64,000 nucleotides of DNA from Symbiodinium natans (taxonomy: Eukaryota; Sar; Dinophyceae; Suessiales; Symbiodiniaceae), in the NCBI GenBank assembly GCA_905221605.1, contig CAJNDS010002854.1, positions 1 to 64,000 on the forward strand. Reading direction: 5' to 3'. The notes below the pieces were generated by a model. That model was not told where the DNA came from. It was given only the letters and a program-made list of their open reading frames with translations, and made no database searches. Shown here in pieces: positions 1 to 12,791 of the stretch. Every line of letters begins with the position of its first letter. Positions within the stretch are counted from its first letter, which is position 1. A program made the translations under genes and the position numbers.

Positions 1-600
1 CCACCCTTGTTGCCCTTGACCCGCCCCCAAAGTGCGCATCATCGAAACCCACGTCCGGGGGGGGGTCTGCTGATGCTGCTGATGCGCGGGGGTCCGGGCG
101 CATCATCGAGCCATCGTTTCTCATGGGCTTCGTGGGCCTCCGGGGCCGACGGCCCAGAGACCCAGCTGATGCTCATGATGCTCGGTTTGGGGGGGGGTTC
201 CAACAGCAGAAAACCTCGTAAATACCGAGTGTTTTGTGGGTCCACGTAAAAACGCCCCTAAAATCGCTCATTTTACGCGCTCGAACGGCTTCGTGCCTAA
301 AAAACACCCGAACAGCAGGACCCCGAATGCCCTTAAGGGCATTCGGGGTCTTGCTTTTGGGGGTTTCGTGGGCACGCAAGCGTTCAAGCACATACAATCG
401 GCGTGTTTAAGGGGGTTTTGGATGGCCTGGGGGAGGCCGCTGATGCTCATGATGCTCCCTTCCTGGGTCCCAAAAGGCTTCCCAAGCCCAAAAACACGTG
501 TTTACAGCGTTTTCTGAAGGTTTTTCGAAGGCAAAACGCATGCATAGAATGCTTTTAAGGCCCCCAAACCAACCCCACTGATGCTCCTGATGCGGGTGCG
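1..600. repeat. dispersed-repeat region with CTGATGCTCATGATGC core
   Basis: No exon is visible here. The core CTGATGCTCATGATGCTC occurs at 166-183 and 440-457, with a close variant (CTGATGCTCCTGATGC) at 578-593. The same core lies in the opposite orientation around 40201-40304, so it is a dispersed element rather than a local tandem. It sits in GC-rich DNA with short G runs. Family unknown; not assigned to a transposon class because no terminal repeats or ORF could be seen. Confidence 0.55.
319..350. repeat. perfect 32-bp palindrome
   Basis: Positions 319-334 are the exact reverse complement of 335-350, with no loop. With one mismatch the pairing extends a few bases further (AGCAGGACC against AGCAAGACC). 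It could extrude a hairpin or cruciform. No gene is adjacent, so a terminator role is not supported. Confidence 0.9.
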
Positions 601-625
601 CGCGCGCGCGCGCGGCGCGCGCGCG

Positions 626-673
<48 letters not shown>

Positions 674-1252
674 GGGAGGGGGGGCGAAGGCAGGAGAAAG
701 AGACACAGAGAGAAGGAGACGAAAAATGAAATAGAGAAAGGAAAAGAAACAGAGAAAGAGAAAGAGAAGGAGAAAGGAGAAAAGAGAAACGAGAAAAGAA
801 AAACGAGAAAGACAAAGAGAAAGAGAAAGAAAAAGAGAAAGAGACAGAGAAGGAGAAAGAGAATCCGAAAGAGAAAGAGAAAGAGAAAAGACAAAAGAGA
901 AAAGAGAAAGAGAAAGAAAAGAACCAGAGAAAGAGAAGGAGAAGGAGAAAGAGGAAGATGAAGAGAAAGATAAAAGACAGAGAATAAAGAGAAAGAGAAA
1001 CAAAAAATGTCAAGAGAAAGAGAAAACAAGGACGCGGAGGAGAATAACAAGAAAGAAAAACAAAAAGATAAACAGAAAGAGGAAATAAGGAAGCGCAGGA
1101 GAAGTAAGAGGAGAAAGAGAAAGACAGAGACAAAGAAACACTGGCAAGTAGAGAGAGGAAGGAACAAAGACATAAAAAAAAAAAAACACGCGAGAGAGCG
1201 AGAGGAGAGAGACAAAGACAAAGGACAAAGAAAAGGGAAAGAGAAGACAGTG
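598..1252. repeat. GC dinucleotides, 46-nt G run and purine tract
   Basis: Alternating GC at about 598-626 runs into 46 consecutive G (627-672), then about 580 nt of almost pure purine built from GAGAAA-type units. All reading frames through it give low-complexity Ser/Phe or Lys/Glu/Arg proteins, which are artefacts of composition. Confidence 0.95.
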
Positions 1253-1679
1253 CCAAGGTTCAAGGTTTCGTGCTTTGGGGGGGCGGGGGCCGGCCCGTGC
1301 CGCTAGGCCTGAAATATGTGGATTCCCTGACGTGTGCACGCACCAGATTGGCAATGCGGAGCATGGTGCAGGCACGCAAAAAAGACCTGTAGGCCTTTGC
1401 TTGACACCCCCCCTGCTCAAAAAGGATGTAGCATGCAGGTCCAGCGGGTATGAAGTTGAGGCTGTCACTGAGAACCCTTATCTCACACGATATTTCCTCC
1501 CCAACCCCCCGCCCTCAGCCCCACCCTCCATGCTGGCGTGCGTGATCCCTCCGAGGAAGGCAATCTTGCCGGTCTCGACTTGGGTAGGCTCCGAGGTGCT
1601 GTAGGTCCTCGTACGGAGGGGTGTGGGCCCGCTAGGATATAAGCATTTGTGTTTTTGTATCTTGCCTTCGCTCCTCAAA

Positions 1680-3600
1680 GCTTTTCTTTCTCTCCCTTTT
1701 AAAATTATCTAGGGATCGGTCGGTAATTCATGGGGGCCCTTAAATATACTATAAGTCTACGGGTTCAAGGAAAAGCACACCATCACAGATTGAATGAATT
1801 GTCATGCGCCAAGAGTCGTTTATGATTGAGAGCCACTAATGCATCCGAATTAGTATCGTCGCCTTATCCAAACCTAGGGCCCTGTTGCTCACGCTCTTGA
1901 CCTCTTTAATAGGATTTATGTGTTGTGTATTCTGATTATATTATGTCCTCCGAAATCCTTAATGCCAATAGAAGTATTTATTTCTGGTATTCCTTTCGCC
2001 TTTTTCCTTTGCTAACTCTTGTCACACGGACAACATTAACGTAATGAATTTGTGATCAAAGACGCCTGAAAAGCAAAACCCAAAACAACCCAAAGGAGTC
2101 AAAGGAGTCATTGCGCGCTCCAATAAAGTTATAATATATATATATATATAGATACATATATATATATATACATATAAATATACATATGAATATACACACA
2201 TATATATATATGTAATATATATATATATATATATATATAGATATATATATATATAATCAGATCAGCGCGGAAAAGTGAAGATGCATGAGCTTGCGGATAT
2301 GGATCTCTCTCTAAAATTCTTTGTAAACTTTTGAATATGGGAAATTCGTAATGTTTATGACCTGCAACTATGTCATTGACATGTTCTTGAAACCTTATGG
2401 TTCTTGATCTGTCTAGTCTTTCTATGTTTCTTGCATTAAACCTTGTTAAGGATCAGAATGGCCAGGAAACCAACTCAACTAAGGCCTGCGAATAATGTGG
2501 TAGGATTGTGATCACATTGAAAGTATCTCGCGCGATTTTAAACGCGTAGAGTTCCCGGTCTCACTTGTAATTGTAAGCGCTACTTGGTCAACCTCGGTTT
2601 CCAAAGCCGAAATGAAACCCTGATGAACGACTCTGGGGCTTGTTGGCTGACGGGTGTTTTCAGTATTTGGGTTTGCACGCGCCAGAAAATTGCAAAACGT
2701 GAAGAAAAGCACAGGCTTCACGAAAACCTTCTCTAAAGAACCAACTTTTTGGGATCTTGTTGTTCGCTTGTTCCGCCCGAGTAGCGCACTTTCCTCAGTA
2801 TTATATGTTCTATCGCGCATTATCAAGACTCGCCCATTCAGCAACGAGTAAACAGAAGAAGGATAAGGTTACAGGATGAAACCATACTAAATCTAAAGGA
2901 ACTACAAGGTGCTTTTGACTTTTTTTGTTTTTCGCCATGTGACAGGATTAAATGCTATGCTTTGTTCTCAGGGAAGCGAAGGTGCACAGGACGAAAGCGG
3001 TCTGGCTCCTGGAAAAGGTTGTTCATTCGTGGGCTGTATTGGATGTGTAGTTCACTTGTTCACCAAAAGGTACAAGAGATATGCCGCTTAAACCATGAAT
3101 GTTCCCGGATAATGGCGACCGGTCCTTTTGCTCCTTTGCATTTAGCGTTGTGATGTGCGAACTCTCAACCCTTTCGTCGCGGAAACAATAAGATTATCAA
3201 CTAGAACAACTTAAATACAGAATTGAATGATGCGGGCGCAAGTTATCGACAGTAAAAATGAGAGCCCACACCAAATCGATGCAAAATGCAAGAGGGTTTC
3301 TTTATCTCTCTTTTTTGTCCTCTCAAGATCCCCGTAAAAGTGACGATAAATCGGGGCCTCTTTGTCATGATGAACAGCCGTTTACATTTTTTCCACGCGG
3401 TCGTGACAAAGTAATAGAGTTTTGGTAATTTCGGGGTGTACGTGAACAGTATGCAGCCTGGGTGTTGAGAATTTGGGAGAGGCTGTCGGGCTACAAGGCA
3501 GTCAGGATTGTGTTGGTATGTGGTCATGTGGCCGTCTCGAAAACTTCCTGAAACAAAGTACAAGCCTCAATGTAGATGGAGACACGTAACCCAGCCAACC
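1680..3600. other. AT-richer stretch with no recognisable gene
   Basis: Composition shifts: the sequence becomes visibly AT-richer, loses the telomere-like words common elsewhere and contains an AT/ATAC microsatellite (about 2128-2256). The short ORFs at 2512-2844 (minus) and 3243-3563 (minus) match no family I know and lack the AG|G exon pattern. It could be an inserted element, organelle-derived DNA or simply intergenic. Confidence 0.5.
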
Positions 3601-4105
3601 GCAGACCTTGAGCAATAACCTTGGGCCGGGATGTTCCTTAGCCACGAAGTCAGCGCAAAACGACCCTAAGCAGCTATGAGCTGCCCCATATGTCGAAGGT
3701 GTTGAGTACAGGTACATTTCTCTATCTAATTCCAAGGGGAGTACACCAGCGCTGCAGTGAAGTTCGAGAAGCACGAAGTGTACTGAGACTACTGAGACAT
3801 GGCGCCGTCACAGCATCGCGGCATTTGAAGAGGGTGAGTCCGCTCAGCTTCAAGCATCTTCTGCGGGTGTAAAGCTTTGGGAACTCTGAACAAGTTTTGA
3901 TCAAACTCGGTTCACCCCTCCCTTGCAAAAAGGAGACTTTTAAGGCTTTCTTTGTTGAAGCCGCCGACCCATGAGGTCCTGAGCCCGCCAAGGCCGTTCA
4001 CCAAGCCAAGTCGTGGGGCCTTGGCCGGGTTGTTGTACTGTTTAGGAAGTCTGGGCATTGGGGGCGCTTTGAGAAACATGTGAGGTTGGGGGTACTTCGG
4101 GTCTC

Positions 4106-5723
4106 AGCGATTGGAACTTCCCGAAAATCTATGCACTCCCCCTCAACCCGGGACACAACCTCCAAAATCCTGAAACTCTTCAAGAGCATCTATCTCACAG
4201 ACAGAAACCCAACAACAAGCCTTAAATCTGATCCAGCCCGAGAAAATTCCAACAACTGTCAGGTCTGCCTGCAAGTTGCCTCAATTTGTTCATATTTGTT
4301 CAAATGCCCGTAAAGCCTCCCCAGCCGTGCCTCCGTGGTGCGCTCCTCACGCTTGGCAGGGCCCAAGCCATGGGGTCCGAAGCCCAGGAGCCGCTCCTTG
4401 GAACGAGGCGCAAGGAGGAACGGCTTTTGGGGGGGTTCGATTCAGAAAGGCTCACTTCGGGTACTGGGATTGAGGGCATGGAAAGCTGGGTAGGGTCGTT
4501 TAAGGCTGACAGCCCTCCTAAGCTTCAGACATCGGATGCGGGCAAAGCTCCTTTAGGGCTGCGGTCTGGACTGCAGGAGCCCGGGTCTTGGGGATTTGGG
4601 GCCGTGAACACGCTTGCCGGAACCTCAATGCCCGTATTCTCAGGCTTTGGATAGGTTCAGCTTTTTGGGTTTAGTAGCAGGCGGCGCAGGGTTGCCACGA
4701 AGATCTACAAAGACGGTTCCGATCCCTTCAATGCTCTTCTCTATCGCGCTCAAGAGGCCGCACGTGTTCTTTTTGGGCACTTAAAGCTCCAATTTCCGCA
4801 AAAGCCCTCAATGTGACTTGGGAACCACCATTCGAGACCCTACACCCCAAGATGCTTTTTTGCGGAGTCTCCCCCGGCCCCTGCCCCAAGACGCCGCCCA
4901 GAAAGAACCGCTCCTGGCGGGTGATGTCTGCAACCTACGCTAGCCGCTTAACATTCCTGATTGGGCTTTCTCTGGGCTTCTGGCACTTTTCGAAGGGCTT
5001 CTGGCAGATAAGGTGTCCCAAGAGGTGCAGGGGACAAGGAGGCTTCCAGGGCATATCAACCCACACGAAATCACGTCGCCCTACGCTTGATTGATGGCCT
5101 GGTTCAGCCTACCAGCCAAAACCCTACAACCTAGATGCTCCAAGATCACCATAAGGCCTTAAAAAGAAGCCTTTAAACGGGCTTCAGAGGCTTCATTGAA
5201 GCTCCTCCCAGGGAATTTTTTCGGCAGTCAGCGGCACGGCATGGCCAGCGCTGGCCGAGACCTGACAGGGGCGCAGGCTTAGAGAGGCTTTCAGCTTCCA
5301 GAGAGCTTCAGACGGTTAGAGGATGTTAGATGTGTTTAGGTGTTACGGACGTCTTTTGTTCAAACCACAGCCTACAGCCCCAAACAAGGTTCGCATAAGG
5401 TCTTTGCGAATCGGGATTGTGTGGGGTCAGCTCGTTCAGAACCGAGTTTTGGATGCCTGCCACGCGGCGCCCATGAAGGCACCCCAGCGTGTCCAAGCCG
5501 ATTGAGCACGAAACACCTGGGAGCACGCACGTTTCCATACTTGCAGCTGAAACGTAGACATTAGCTATCATTAGCTCCTGCAAGGCCCCCAAGCCACTCA
5601 AATTTCCGAAACGACTCACAAAACGCTATCGCCCTTTTGTGCAAAAAACCGTTGTGCGGCCTTTACGTCACCGAGCAGGCCGGCGATCTCACAGACGGAG
5701 CCCAGCTGGCCACCAACATCATC
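4106..5723 (-). CDS. candidate small exons of an unrecognised split gene
   Basis: Three minus-strand segments have an AG|G acceptor, an open frame and a GT or GA donor. 5667-5723 encodes a 19-residue piece ending EIAGLLGD before GTAAAG. 4699-4725 encodes IGTVFVDL. 4106-4141 encodes GECIDFREVPIA. The residues look like globular protein, but no family is recognised and the phases between the pieces were not closed. They lie downstream of the larger exon at 6327-7069 and may belong with it. Confidence 0.35.
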
Positions 5724-6326
5724 CTTTCCATGGCTCTTCCTGGGGCTTTTGGCACTTGAGAGCAGGGCGGACGAAAGCTAGCACTCCGAACTTGCAGCTG
5801 CCGAAGCGAGTGCTACAGATATGTGTGGAGGGTTAAGGCTTTGTGGGGTTTGCATGTTGGGTGTACGGTGACTGTGACCCCACCTAATCAGGAAGACAAC
5901 GTGCATCGATGCCTCCTGATCAATCGGGAAATGGAGAGGCGGGAGGGGGCTCCCGACCCCAAGTGTGACTTTTAAATGCCACCTCGATTTTGCCCCAACA
6001 CAACAAGGCTGTAAACAAGAACTCCCGCAGGCTCCAAGGAGCTAGCTTTCGTGATTTCGAGACAGTTTAGTCCGGTGCCGCCCGCAAGCTGACATGGTTG
6101 CAAAATGTTGCAAAGTTGCACGCCCAAGGAGCAAAAACTGATAGGATAGCGATGATTTGGAAGACTGCAGTGGCAGTTCCAAGAGAGGCGCCTCCTGCGA
6201 CCGGAGTTCCCGGGAGGAGACGCCCAAACGAACCTTGTGCCTCCCAAGCGGATCTGCCAGGCAGACCTCAATGGCAAATTGTGGTTCGTGGCTGCATTAG
6301 CTCAATAGGCCTACAGGGGCGAGCAG

Positions 6327-7069
6327 CTAACATAACGGGTGAAGTTGTGTTATGGCGAATACGGCGCTGTCCGGGCTGCGAGGGTCTATACGAACCTTCT
6401 GGAGACAGGGAACCTGTAGGTAGCTGCGCTGGGAAGCTGGGCGTATCAGGCCGAAGAGCCCCCCGAGGCCAACGCCCGCCTCCAGGCTCGGGAGGACTCG
6501 CCAGGCACCGTTCCCAAATAGAGGTGTGACCGTCAAGCATCCGCCCAGGCCATCTTGATCGACATTCCACGCACCCTCGGCGGAAACGCGAAGGGGAGGC
6601 GGACCACTAGCTGCAGCAGGTGTCCCATCGAGCTTCAGGGACAGCTTGGACCCTGGCAACACTGGCTCCTGCCTGCCGCGCCCGGCCCTGAAGGCGAAGT
6701 GGCAACCATGCTCCGGACGGAGTGTGACGCACACAATGCCCTGCCGGGGCCCCGGTGTCACCTCAACGGCTGCCTCATCCCCAAGCTCATCGGCCACTGC
6801 GTTGAGCTCTGCATCCAACTTGCCCACCGTCGCCGGCTTATTCTTTTGGATTCTGTCGGCCGCCTGCAGGCCGCGAGCACGCAAATCGCCCTGCAAGCCA
6901 TCGACGAAGACGCGGACCCCTTCCAGCGGAGTCTCGGCTGGTACATATCGTGGAGCCATCCCACTGGTTGCTCCATTCAGTTTCGAGCCGTGCCCTGTCG
7001 CAAATGCATGTAGCATCGTGTAGCGTGTGACTGTATGTGGACATGCTGACAAGGGCCTGCACCTGAACC
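6327..7069 (-). CDS. large open exon, unrecognised protein
   Basis: An open minus-strand frame of more than 240 codons, unusually long for this window. A likely acceptor (TTCAG|G) lies near 7069. The best protein-like part runs from RYVPAETPLEGVRVFVDG to NVDQDGLGG, an acidic/amphipathic region followed by a Gly/Pro-rich one. The last ~70 codons (6327-6540) look less constrained and may be intron read-through. No family recognised. Other frames on both strands are also open here because of high GC, so frame choice rests on residue composition. Confidence 0.45.
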
Positions 7070-7306
7070 CTCTGCCCTGAAAATGAAAGCAGCTGAGGTC
7101 AGTGTCCTCGGCCTCCAGCCCTGACGTCAGGCTTTTCCTGGGCAGCATGTTGCGGCCATGTAACCAAACAATCGCATCAACATCAGAAACAGGAAATGTC
7201 CGAACAGTTTCCAGCAGCTCCGGTCAAAGGCTTTTCTGCGACCAGCATGGGCCGCTTTGAGAAAACAATACGACAAAATGAACTCACTAGCACACACAGA
7301 CAGACC

Positions 7307-7391
<85 letters not shown>

Positions 7392-7392
7392 G
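7307..7392. repeat. (CAGA)n microsatellite
   Basis: About twenty uninterrupted CAGA/GACA units. ORFs through it read as poly-Thr-Asp-Arg-Gln or poly-Cys-Leu-Ser-Val and are artefacts. Confidence 0.97.
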
Positions 7393-7795
7393 CGAGCGGG
7401 CGCGGGGGAGGGGGCGCGTGTGCGGGCACGTATACAGCCTGATCCCCGAGCGCACTAGCATGATCCGCATTCTGCACCTTGATCTCCTTACGGCTCTTGC
7501 ACATATGCAAGAATGAGCACAGCGCGTCCGCGCCCCCGAACTACTCAGAAGCCGGAAAGGACAGAGCAATATCAGCAATTGACGAAGCAACGAGGCGAAA
7601 AGAAACAATCATCTCAGAGTTCTGTTGTCAGGCGCCCGCTGCAGTCTGCCAGCTGGTCACACTTCAAAACCAAAACCAATATGACTCACTTGACTCACTT
7701 GACCGACAACACCCCGCAATCCAGGCCTCCAACATCCAATGCTCTAATCTCCCAAACCGACAAAGGCGCCCGAGCATCGTCAACTGGCGCTGCAC

Positions 7796-7929
7796 CTCGG
7801 TCGCCGCCTGCTGTGCCTCCTGGTTGGCCTGCTGGAGCTGGGCCTCTGAGTCACAGGGCGCAGGGTTTAGGGCAATTTAGGGTGCGGAATGTGCTGAAAC
7901 CTAAAGCTCTCTGTTTTCCAACCTGACCC

Positions 7930-7976
<47 letters not shown>

Positions 7977-10900
7977 TTGACCCCCAAGATCCCTCTGAAC
8001 CCAACAAAACACAACCACCCAAACCACCCCTCAACCCTGGAAGCCCTGCCTGGAGCTCTGCCAGACGTAGCTCGGCCTCGCGCTGCTTGAGCGAGGCCTC
8101 GTCCAATAACGAACTTGTTTGTTAGGGGGGCTAGTAGAGGGTTTAGAGGGTTCGAAAGGGTGTCCACAAGGGGGCCGTGATCTAGGACAACCTGCCATGA
8201 TCATCAGATAAGCAACTAAACCTTGGTTGGAGGTTCCCGGCAAGTACCGCTTGGTACACACAGGGACTGGGAAGGAGTGGTGGCACCCCGCAACTTCAAG
8301 CAAGTCAGCTCTTGACAATGGCTCTCTCCATGCCTCCTGCTCGACCTCTCTGATCTTCACCTGCACGTCTACGGCATTTCGAAGCCAGCACGTCGTCGCG
8401 AAAGTCATGCCCGTATGTGTAACAGCATGCCCACCACCATCCGTGCACCCATCGGTGGAATGATTGTGTTCAGCCTTCAAAAGGGCTGGCGCAGAAAATC
8501 CGAAGCCTCATGGCCCCATGCACCTACTGAAGCCACAGGCCCTAAACCATCCACCAACAAAAGCCCGCAAGATCTCCCAGCCAGGAAATGTCAATGCCAG
8601 GGGCACCTCCGTCTCAGCCTTTGCCCTCTCTGCCACAAGCTGGCGCTCGGTCTCCATCCGCTCACGGAGCTCCTCATGAAGAGTGCAGAGTCATGGAGCA
8701 GGGTTCCGGCAGCTTCGGCTGAAGTTTCTCTTTTGCATTTCGCCGCCACCCATTTAGCATCATCAGTGGGGTCGGCTGCATGGTGCTTCGGGGGGGGAAC
8801 GGAGAGTTAAGTGCAGTCATGTACAGCAAAGCTGAGCATTCGCAGAAAAACACACGCCCAGAATATTCACAAGCGGGTGGCGGAGGACTACGCGCCGTCA
8901 CTGCAGGTTTTCGGATGGTTTTCGAAGATTGAGATGGCGGATGGTTGTCCACCCACTTAGCAAGCCTAAATCCTCAACCTTAAACCGACTGAAATTGCAG
9001 GAAAGGAGGAAATGGAGGCTCAAACAAATATTCGGGCCCCAGGTTTCGGGAAGGCGGAAGGGGAGAAGGCTCCCAAATCCAAAGGTCTCTAGGCCCCTAG
9101 GCAGCAAAGTGAGTGCTGTGATGTAGCTGCCAACATATCGCCCCCTCTGCTGATCGACACTATCCCGCTCCTGGAGTTGCACCTCCATGGGACATTTTCG
9201 CGATTTGGGGGGAGAGTCCAGGAAGTTTAGGAAGTTTAGTAGATTGATGGGATGGGGGAGGAAGCTTCAGTCTAGGGCTTCGCCTTAGATAGCCTTGGAC
9301 AAGTGATAGTGGGCATCGTGGCACGGATACACATGGACATAGACTAAAGCCTGAACCTCATCTTAGCCCTGCAATCAAAAAACCGCATGGTTTTGAAAAG
9401 TCTGAAGCATCCTGGACTCTTGAAGACAGGATCTGAGCAGAATGAAACGTACACTTTCACGTCGACCAATTGACCACAATCAGAACCCTCCAAACCGTCG
9501 GCTCCAAACCATAAGCTTCCTAAACTTCCTCACACCTCGACCCCTGATCTGTAGCAAGTCCTGAAGTCAACTTTGCAAACCCTGCCGACCAGCAGTGACT
9601 TTACGGGCTGTAGCTACACTCCCACCTTCAACCTGAAACTTGTGAAAATTTGTTCAACCCCTTCAACCCAACAACGCGCCCTGCACAAGGGCCCACACAA
9701 AAGGGCCGCCTGGTGCTGGCTCCGCACGTTGTCCATGAGCTCCATTTGGGCCTGGAAAACCTGCTGCTGGTTCCTGGCAAATGGAGATTCAGGGGCAGTT
9801 GTTGGGAAGAAGCCTTTCAGTTCAGGCTTTTGCTGGGTATTCGGGCACGGGGACAACTCATTTAACCAGGGCGGGCGGCGGGCGGATTCAGACATGTTCA
9901 GTCTGGCAGTTCGGAGTCCAGTTCTCAAGTGAGGAGCGACAGTGAGCGGCAGCTAGAGTTCGCGGCTCTGTGAGAGCCAACAAGAATATTCGCAGTCGGT
10001 GCTGAACCTCGGAGCTTGGCCAGTCTTAACAGTAACAAGATCTCGATTCAGCCAGAACGTACAGCAGCCCAAAATTATCAGAACTCCTCAACTCAGGAGC
10101 TTCGGATTAACATGATGATTGTAACGAGTGTTGGGTTTGAAGAAAGGAACTCACATCCCCCTCGATGGCCTTGCCGCCTGCTCTAGCATCTCGACCTGCG
10201 AAGTGTTCGGGATGGTTGGGGCTTTGAGGCAAAATAGCAATAGATGGTCTGCCACAGGCATTCATGTCGCAAAACCAGGCGCGTTGCGTGCTCTCGATTC
10301 TCACTTAGTTCTGGCTGATTCCCGATTGCAAGAGTTAGCACAATAGCAGCTCTGAAACACAGCAGAAGTTGTACCCCCTAAACCTCGAAGCGAAATATGG
10401 AGAACAGCAATGCAGCAAAGCTGGCCTTCTCTTGGCTGTGCTGCAGTTGCCTTGCTAGGGGCTCCAGCTCCGCACACCTGGCAATTTCTGGGCTAGTGGG
10501 GTCGAGGCGTTGAGCTATGCCAGACCCACGACGAAGTTTGTCTCAAGAAACAAGCGCCAAGAACCAAGATCTAAAATTTCAATCCGACTTAAGGGCCTTT
10601 GCAAGGTCACAGCCCTGATTTCGAAGCTCTGCCAGCCACCAGGAAGCTAAGCGAAGGTTCTCCGACTCCGAAGGGCAAGCTCCAAAGCAAGCACTTTATC
10701 CTTTTGGGCTTGTCCTTAAGGTCACCTAACACCAAGATGCAGAATTTCTGTCCGCGTCAACACTCACTTGCTTCGGGCTTGCATAAGACCCATCGGAACA
10801 CTGAGTGCTGGAACACTGAGGCCTTTGGCAGGGGCATGATAGGAAGAATCTGCAGGGACATCATGCGTATCATATAACCAAGCATGAGGAAGTGGCCACT

Positions 10901-11470
10901 TTCGGGAGCGCTTCTGTGCCAGAAGCCTTGAGGTGATTTAGCTGAGGGACTACGAGGCTTGTGCTCAAGAAGCTCCATATCTAGACTCCTGCAACAAAGC
11001 AACCCAAAGCCGGATCTGCCCAAACTGCAATAAACGAACAAATCACTTCACCCGAACCCCCCGGAAGCTTCATTCACTCAAAGGCTACCCCCGAAACATG
11101 AACCTGAAGCTCCCCCGAGCCCCAAATCACTGGCAACCACCCCAGACACCACAAAGGAGACGCCTCTTCTGGCTCTCTTCCAATGCCGCCTTGAGCCTTT
11201 GGAGGATGCGAGTAGGTCGGGTGAGGGCTTGCACACATACAAACGGACCGTGGGGCTGCATGTACGCATGCCGGCAGTCCATGTTTGTGAGGCGTCATAT
11301 GGTGCATATGGTGCTGAACTACATCCAGGTTCCCAGTGCCCGAAATCCTAACCCTAAACCCACACATGCAGAGCCCTAATGACCTACGTAAAGGACCGAA
11401 AACCCTTCAACAGTTCTACCCGACTCCACCGGCCTGCCGACTTCTTCCTGCAGAGCTTGGGCCTCTGCGC
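7796..11470 (-). CDS. split coiled-coil protein gene (partial)
   Basis: Ten minus-strand exons join in phase: 11442-11470, 11164-11189, 10426-10477, 10170-10195, 9728-9773, 9156-9182, 8607-8672, 8325-8360, 8050-8097 and 7796-7843. Each starts after AG|G and ends at a GC, GT or GA donor. The product is almost entirely heptad-like and rich in Gln, Glu, Ala, Arg and Leu, e.g. ELEPLARQLQHSQEK, ELRERMETERQLVAERAK, ASLKQREAELRLAELQ. A long coiled coil is therefore likely (structural, motor tail or scaffold), but sequence alone cannot name it. Neither end is fixed; the ends of the 9156, 8325 and 7796 exons are the least certain. Introns contain the poly-A run at 7934-7974. Confidence 0.7.
7934..7974. 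repeat. 41-nt A homopolymer
   Basis: Uninterrupted A on the plus strand, i.e. poly-T on the coding strand. It lies inside an intron of the coiled-coil gene, about 75 nt downstream of the donor of the 8050-8097 exon, so a retroposed poly-A tail is possible but not required. Confidence 0.97.
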
Positions 11471-12370
11471 CTTGCAATTAAGCCACGCGAATAGGTTCGA
11501 GAATGACAAGAGCTTAGGGCTTAGGGTGTAGTACCAGGAACTAAGCAATCTTGAGCCTGCCATAGCCTGCCTGGATGGATTTGGGACCACCTCGCAATTT
11601 CACTTTCTGCAATCGTCGGGTGCGTACAACACAGCAAACTCTTGCTGTCTCTGTCCCCTAGCAGAAACTTTTGTGCAGCGAGCGCTTCATATTGTTGAGG
11701 AAAACAGCCAAAGCCAATCCGGCGCAAGTAACTTTGAACGCGCGCAAAGATCACCAACCTCGCGCCCGTAGGACGTGCCTCGCTCGTCGCTGCGGCGCAT
11801 AGCAGTGGGTGTAGGGATGCCAGCGAAGTCCTCCAAGTTCTTGGATGCCGTCGGCGTCTCACCCGCCTGGCTGGCGTTTGCCGTCTCGCTGGCTCATGCT
11901 CTGTATCTATCTACCTTGTTCGTTCTGCTTTACCTTTTTCTTCACATCTGGCACGAGGAATGTAGACGGACCCCACGCCCCCGCGTGTTCCATGCTCCCA
12001 TACAACGAAGCGTACAGGAAGCAAGATTCCCCCTCCCCGTACATCTGCATTGTCCGATCCTTTCACAGGTACGGAGTTTGGGATTTGTCGTGGTGGCTTT
12101 AGCTACAGCCTTATCGTCAAAATGAGTTCTAAGCCTTGCTTCTGCCGTCAGTTCTGCTCCTCTTTCTGGTAGCCACTTTTGCCACTTCCTGGTTTGTCAC
12201 CTCTCAGTGTAGTCTCTGGCTGGGTGGTGTTGGTGGTCAGGTTCTGTTCTGGTGGCCGGTGCGAAGCGCCCCCAAGCCCTGTAGTCTTGCCTCAACATCC
12301 CCAGCTGAACTGGCCGCGCCTGCCTTCTGAAACGTGAGACTTGGGCTTCTGCATTTACACCCTCGGACAC

Positions 12371-12570
12371 TTTGCCATCGAGCTTCTTTACCTGTAACTG
12401 TGCTGTCCTGGCTCCAGGTGCCCCGTCCCTCAACGGCCCCCGTTGATACTGTAATTGCCTCATATTGCCTCGATGAAGTAGATGAGGAGGAAGCACGTTC
12501 AGCTTTGCTTTACTTCTCTCTGACTTTTTGCTTTCTGTTGTTTTGTTGCTATGTCTTTCCGTTTCTCTTT

Positions 12571-12605
<35 letters not shown>

Positions 12606-12749
12606 TCTCCATCTCCGTCTCCATTTCCATGTCCATCTCCGTCTCCCTCTACCTTTCTTTCTTTCTTTCGTTAGCGCGTGGAATGCCACTCCCTGCCGTG
12701 CGTGACGCACATACTTCTCCTGCTTCGTGCAAAGTCTTCTACTCCCTTC

Positions 12750-12791
<42 letters not shown>

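Noticed and set aside
407-1263. Long minus-strand Ser/Leu/Phe-rich ORFs (198-253 codons)
   Set aside because: They are translations of the G run and purine tract; all three minus-strand frames are open with the same bias.
7934-7974. Poly-A tail of a retroposed mRNA
   Set aside because: No processed coding sequence or target-site duplication next to it; similar homopolymers of all four bases occur throughout.
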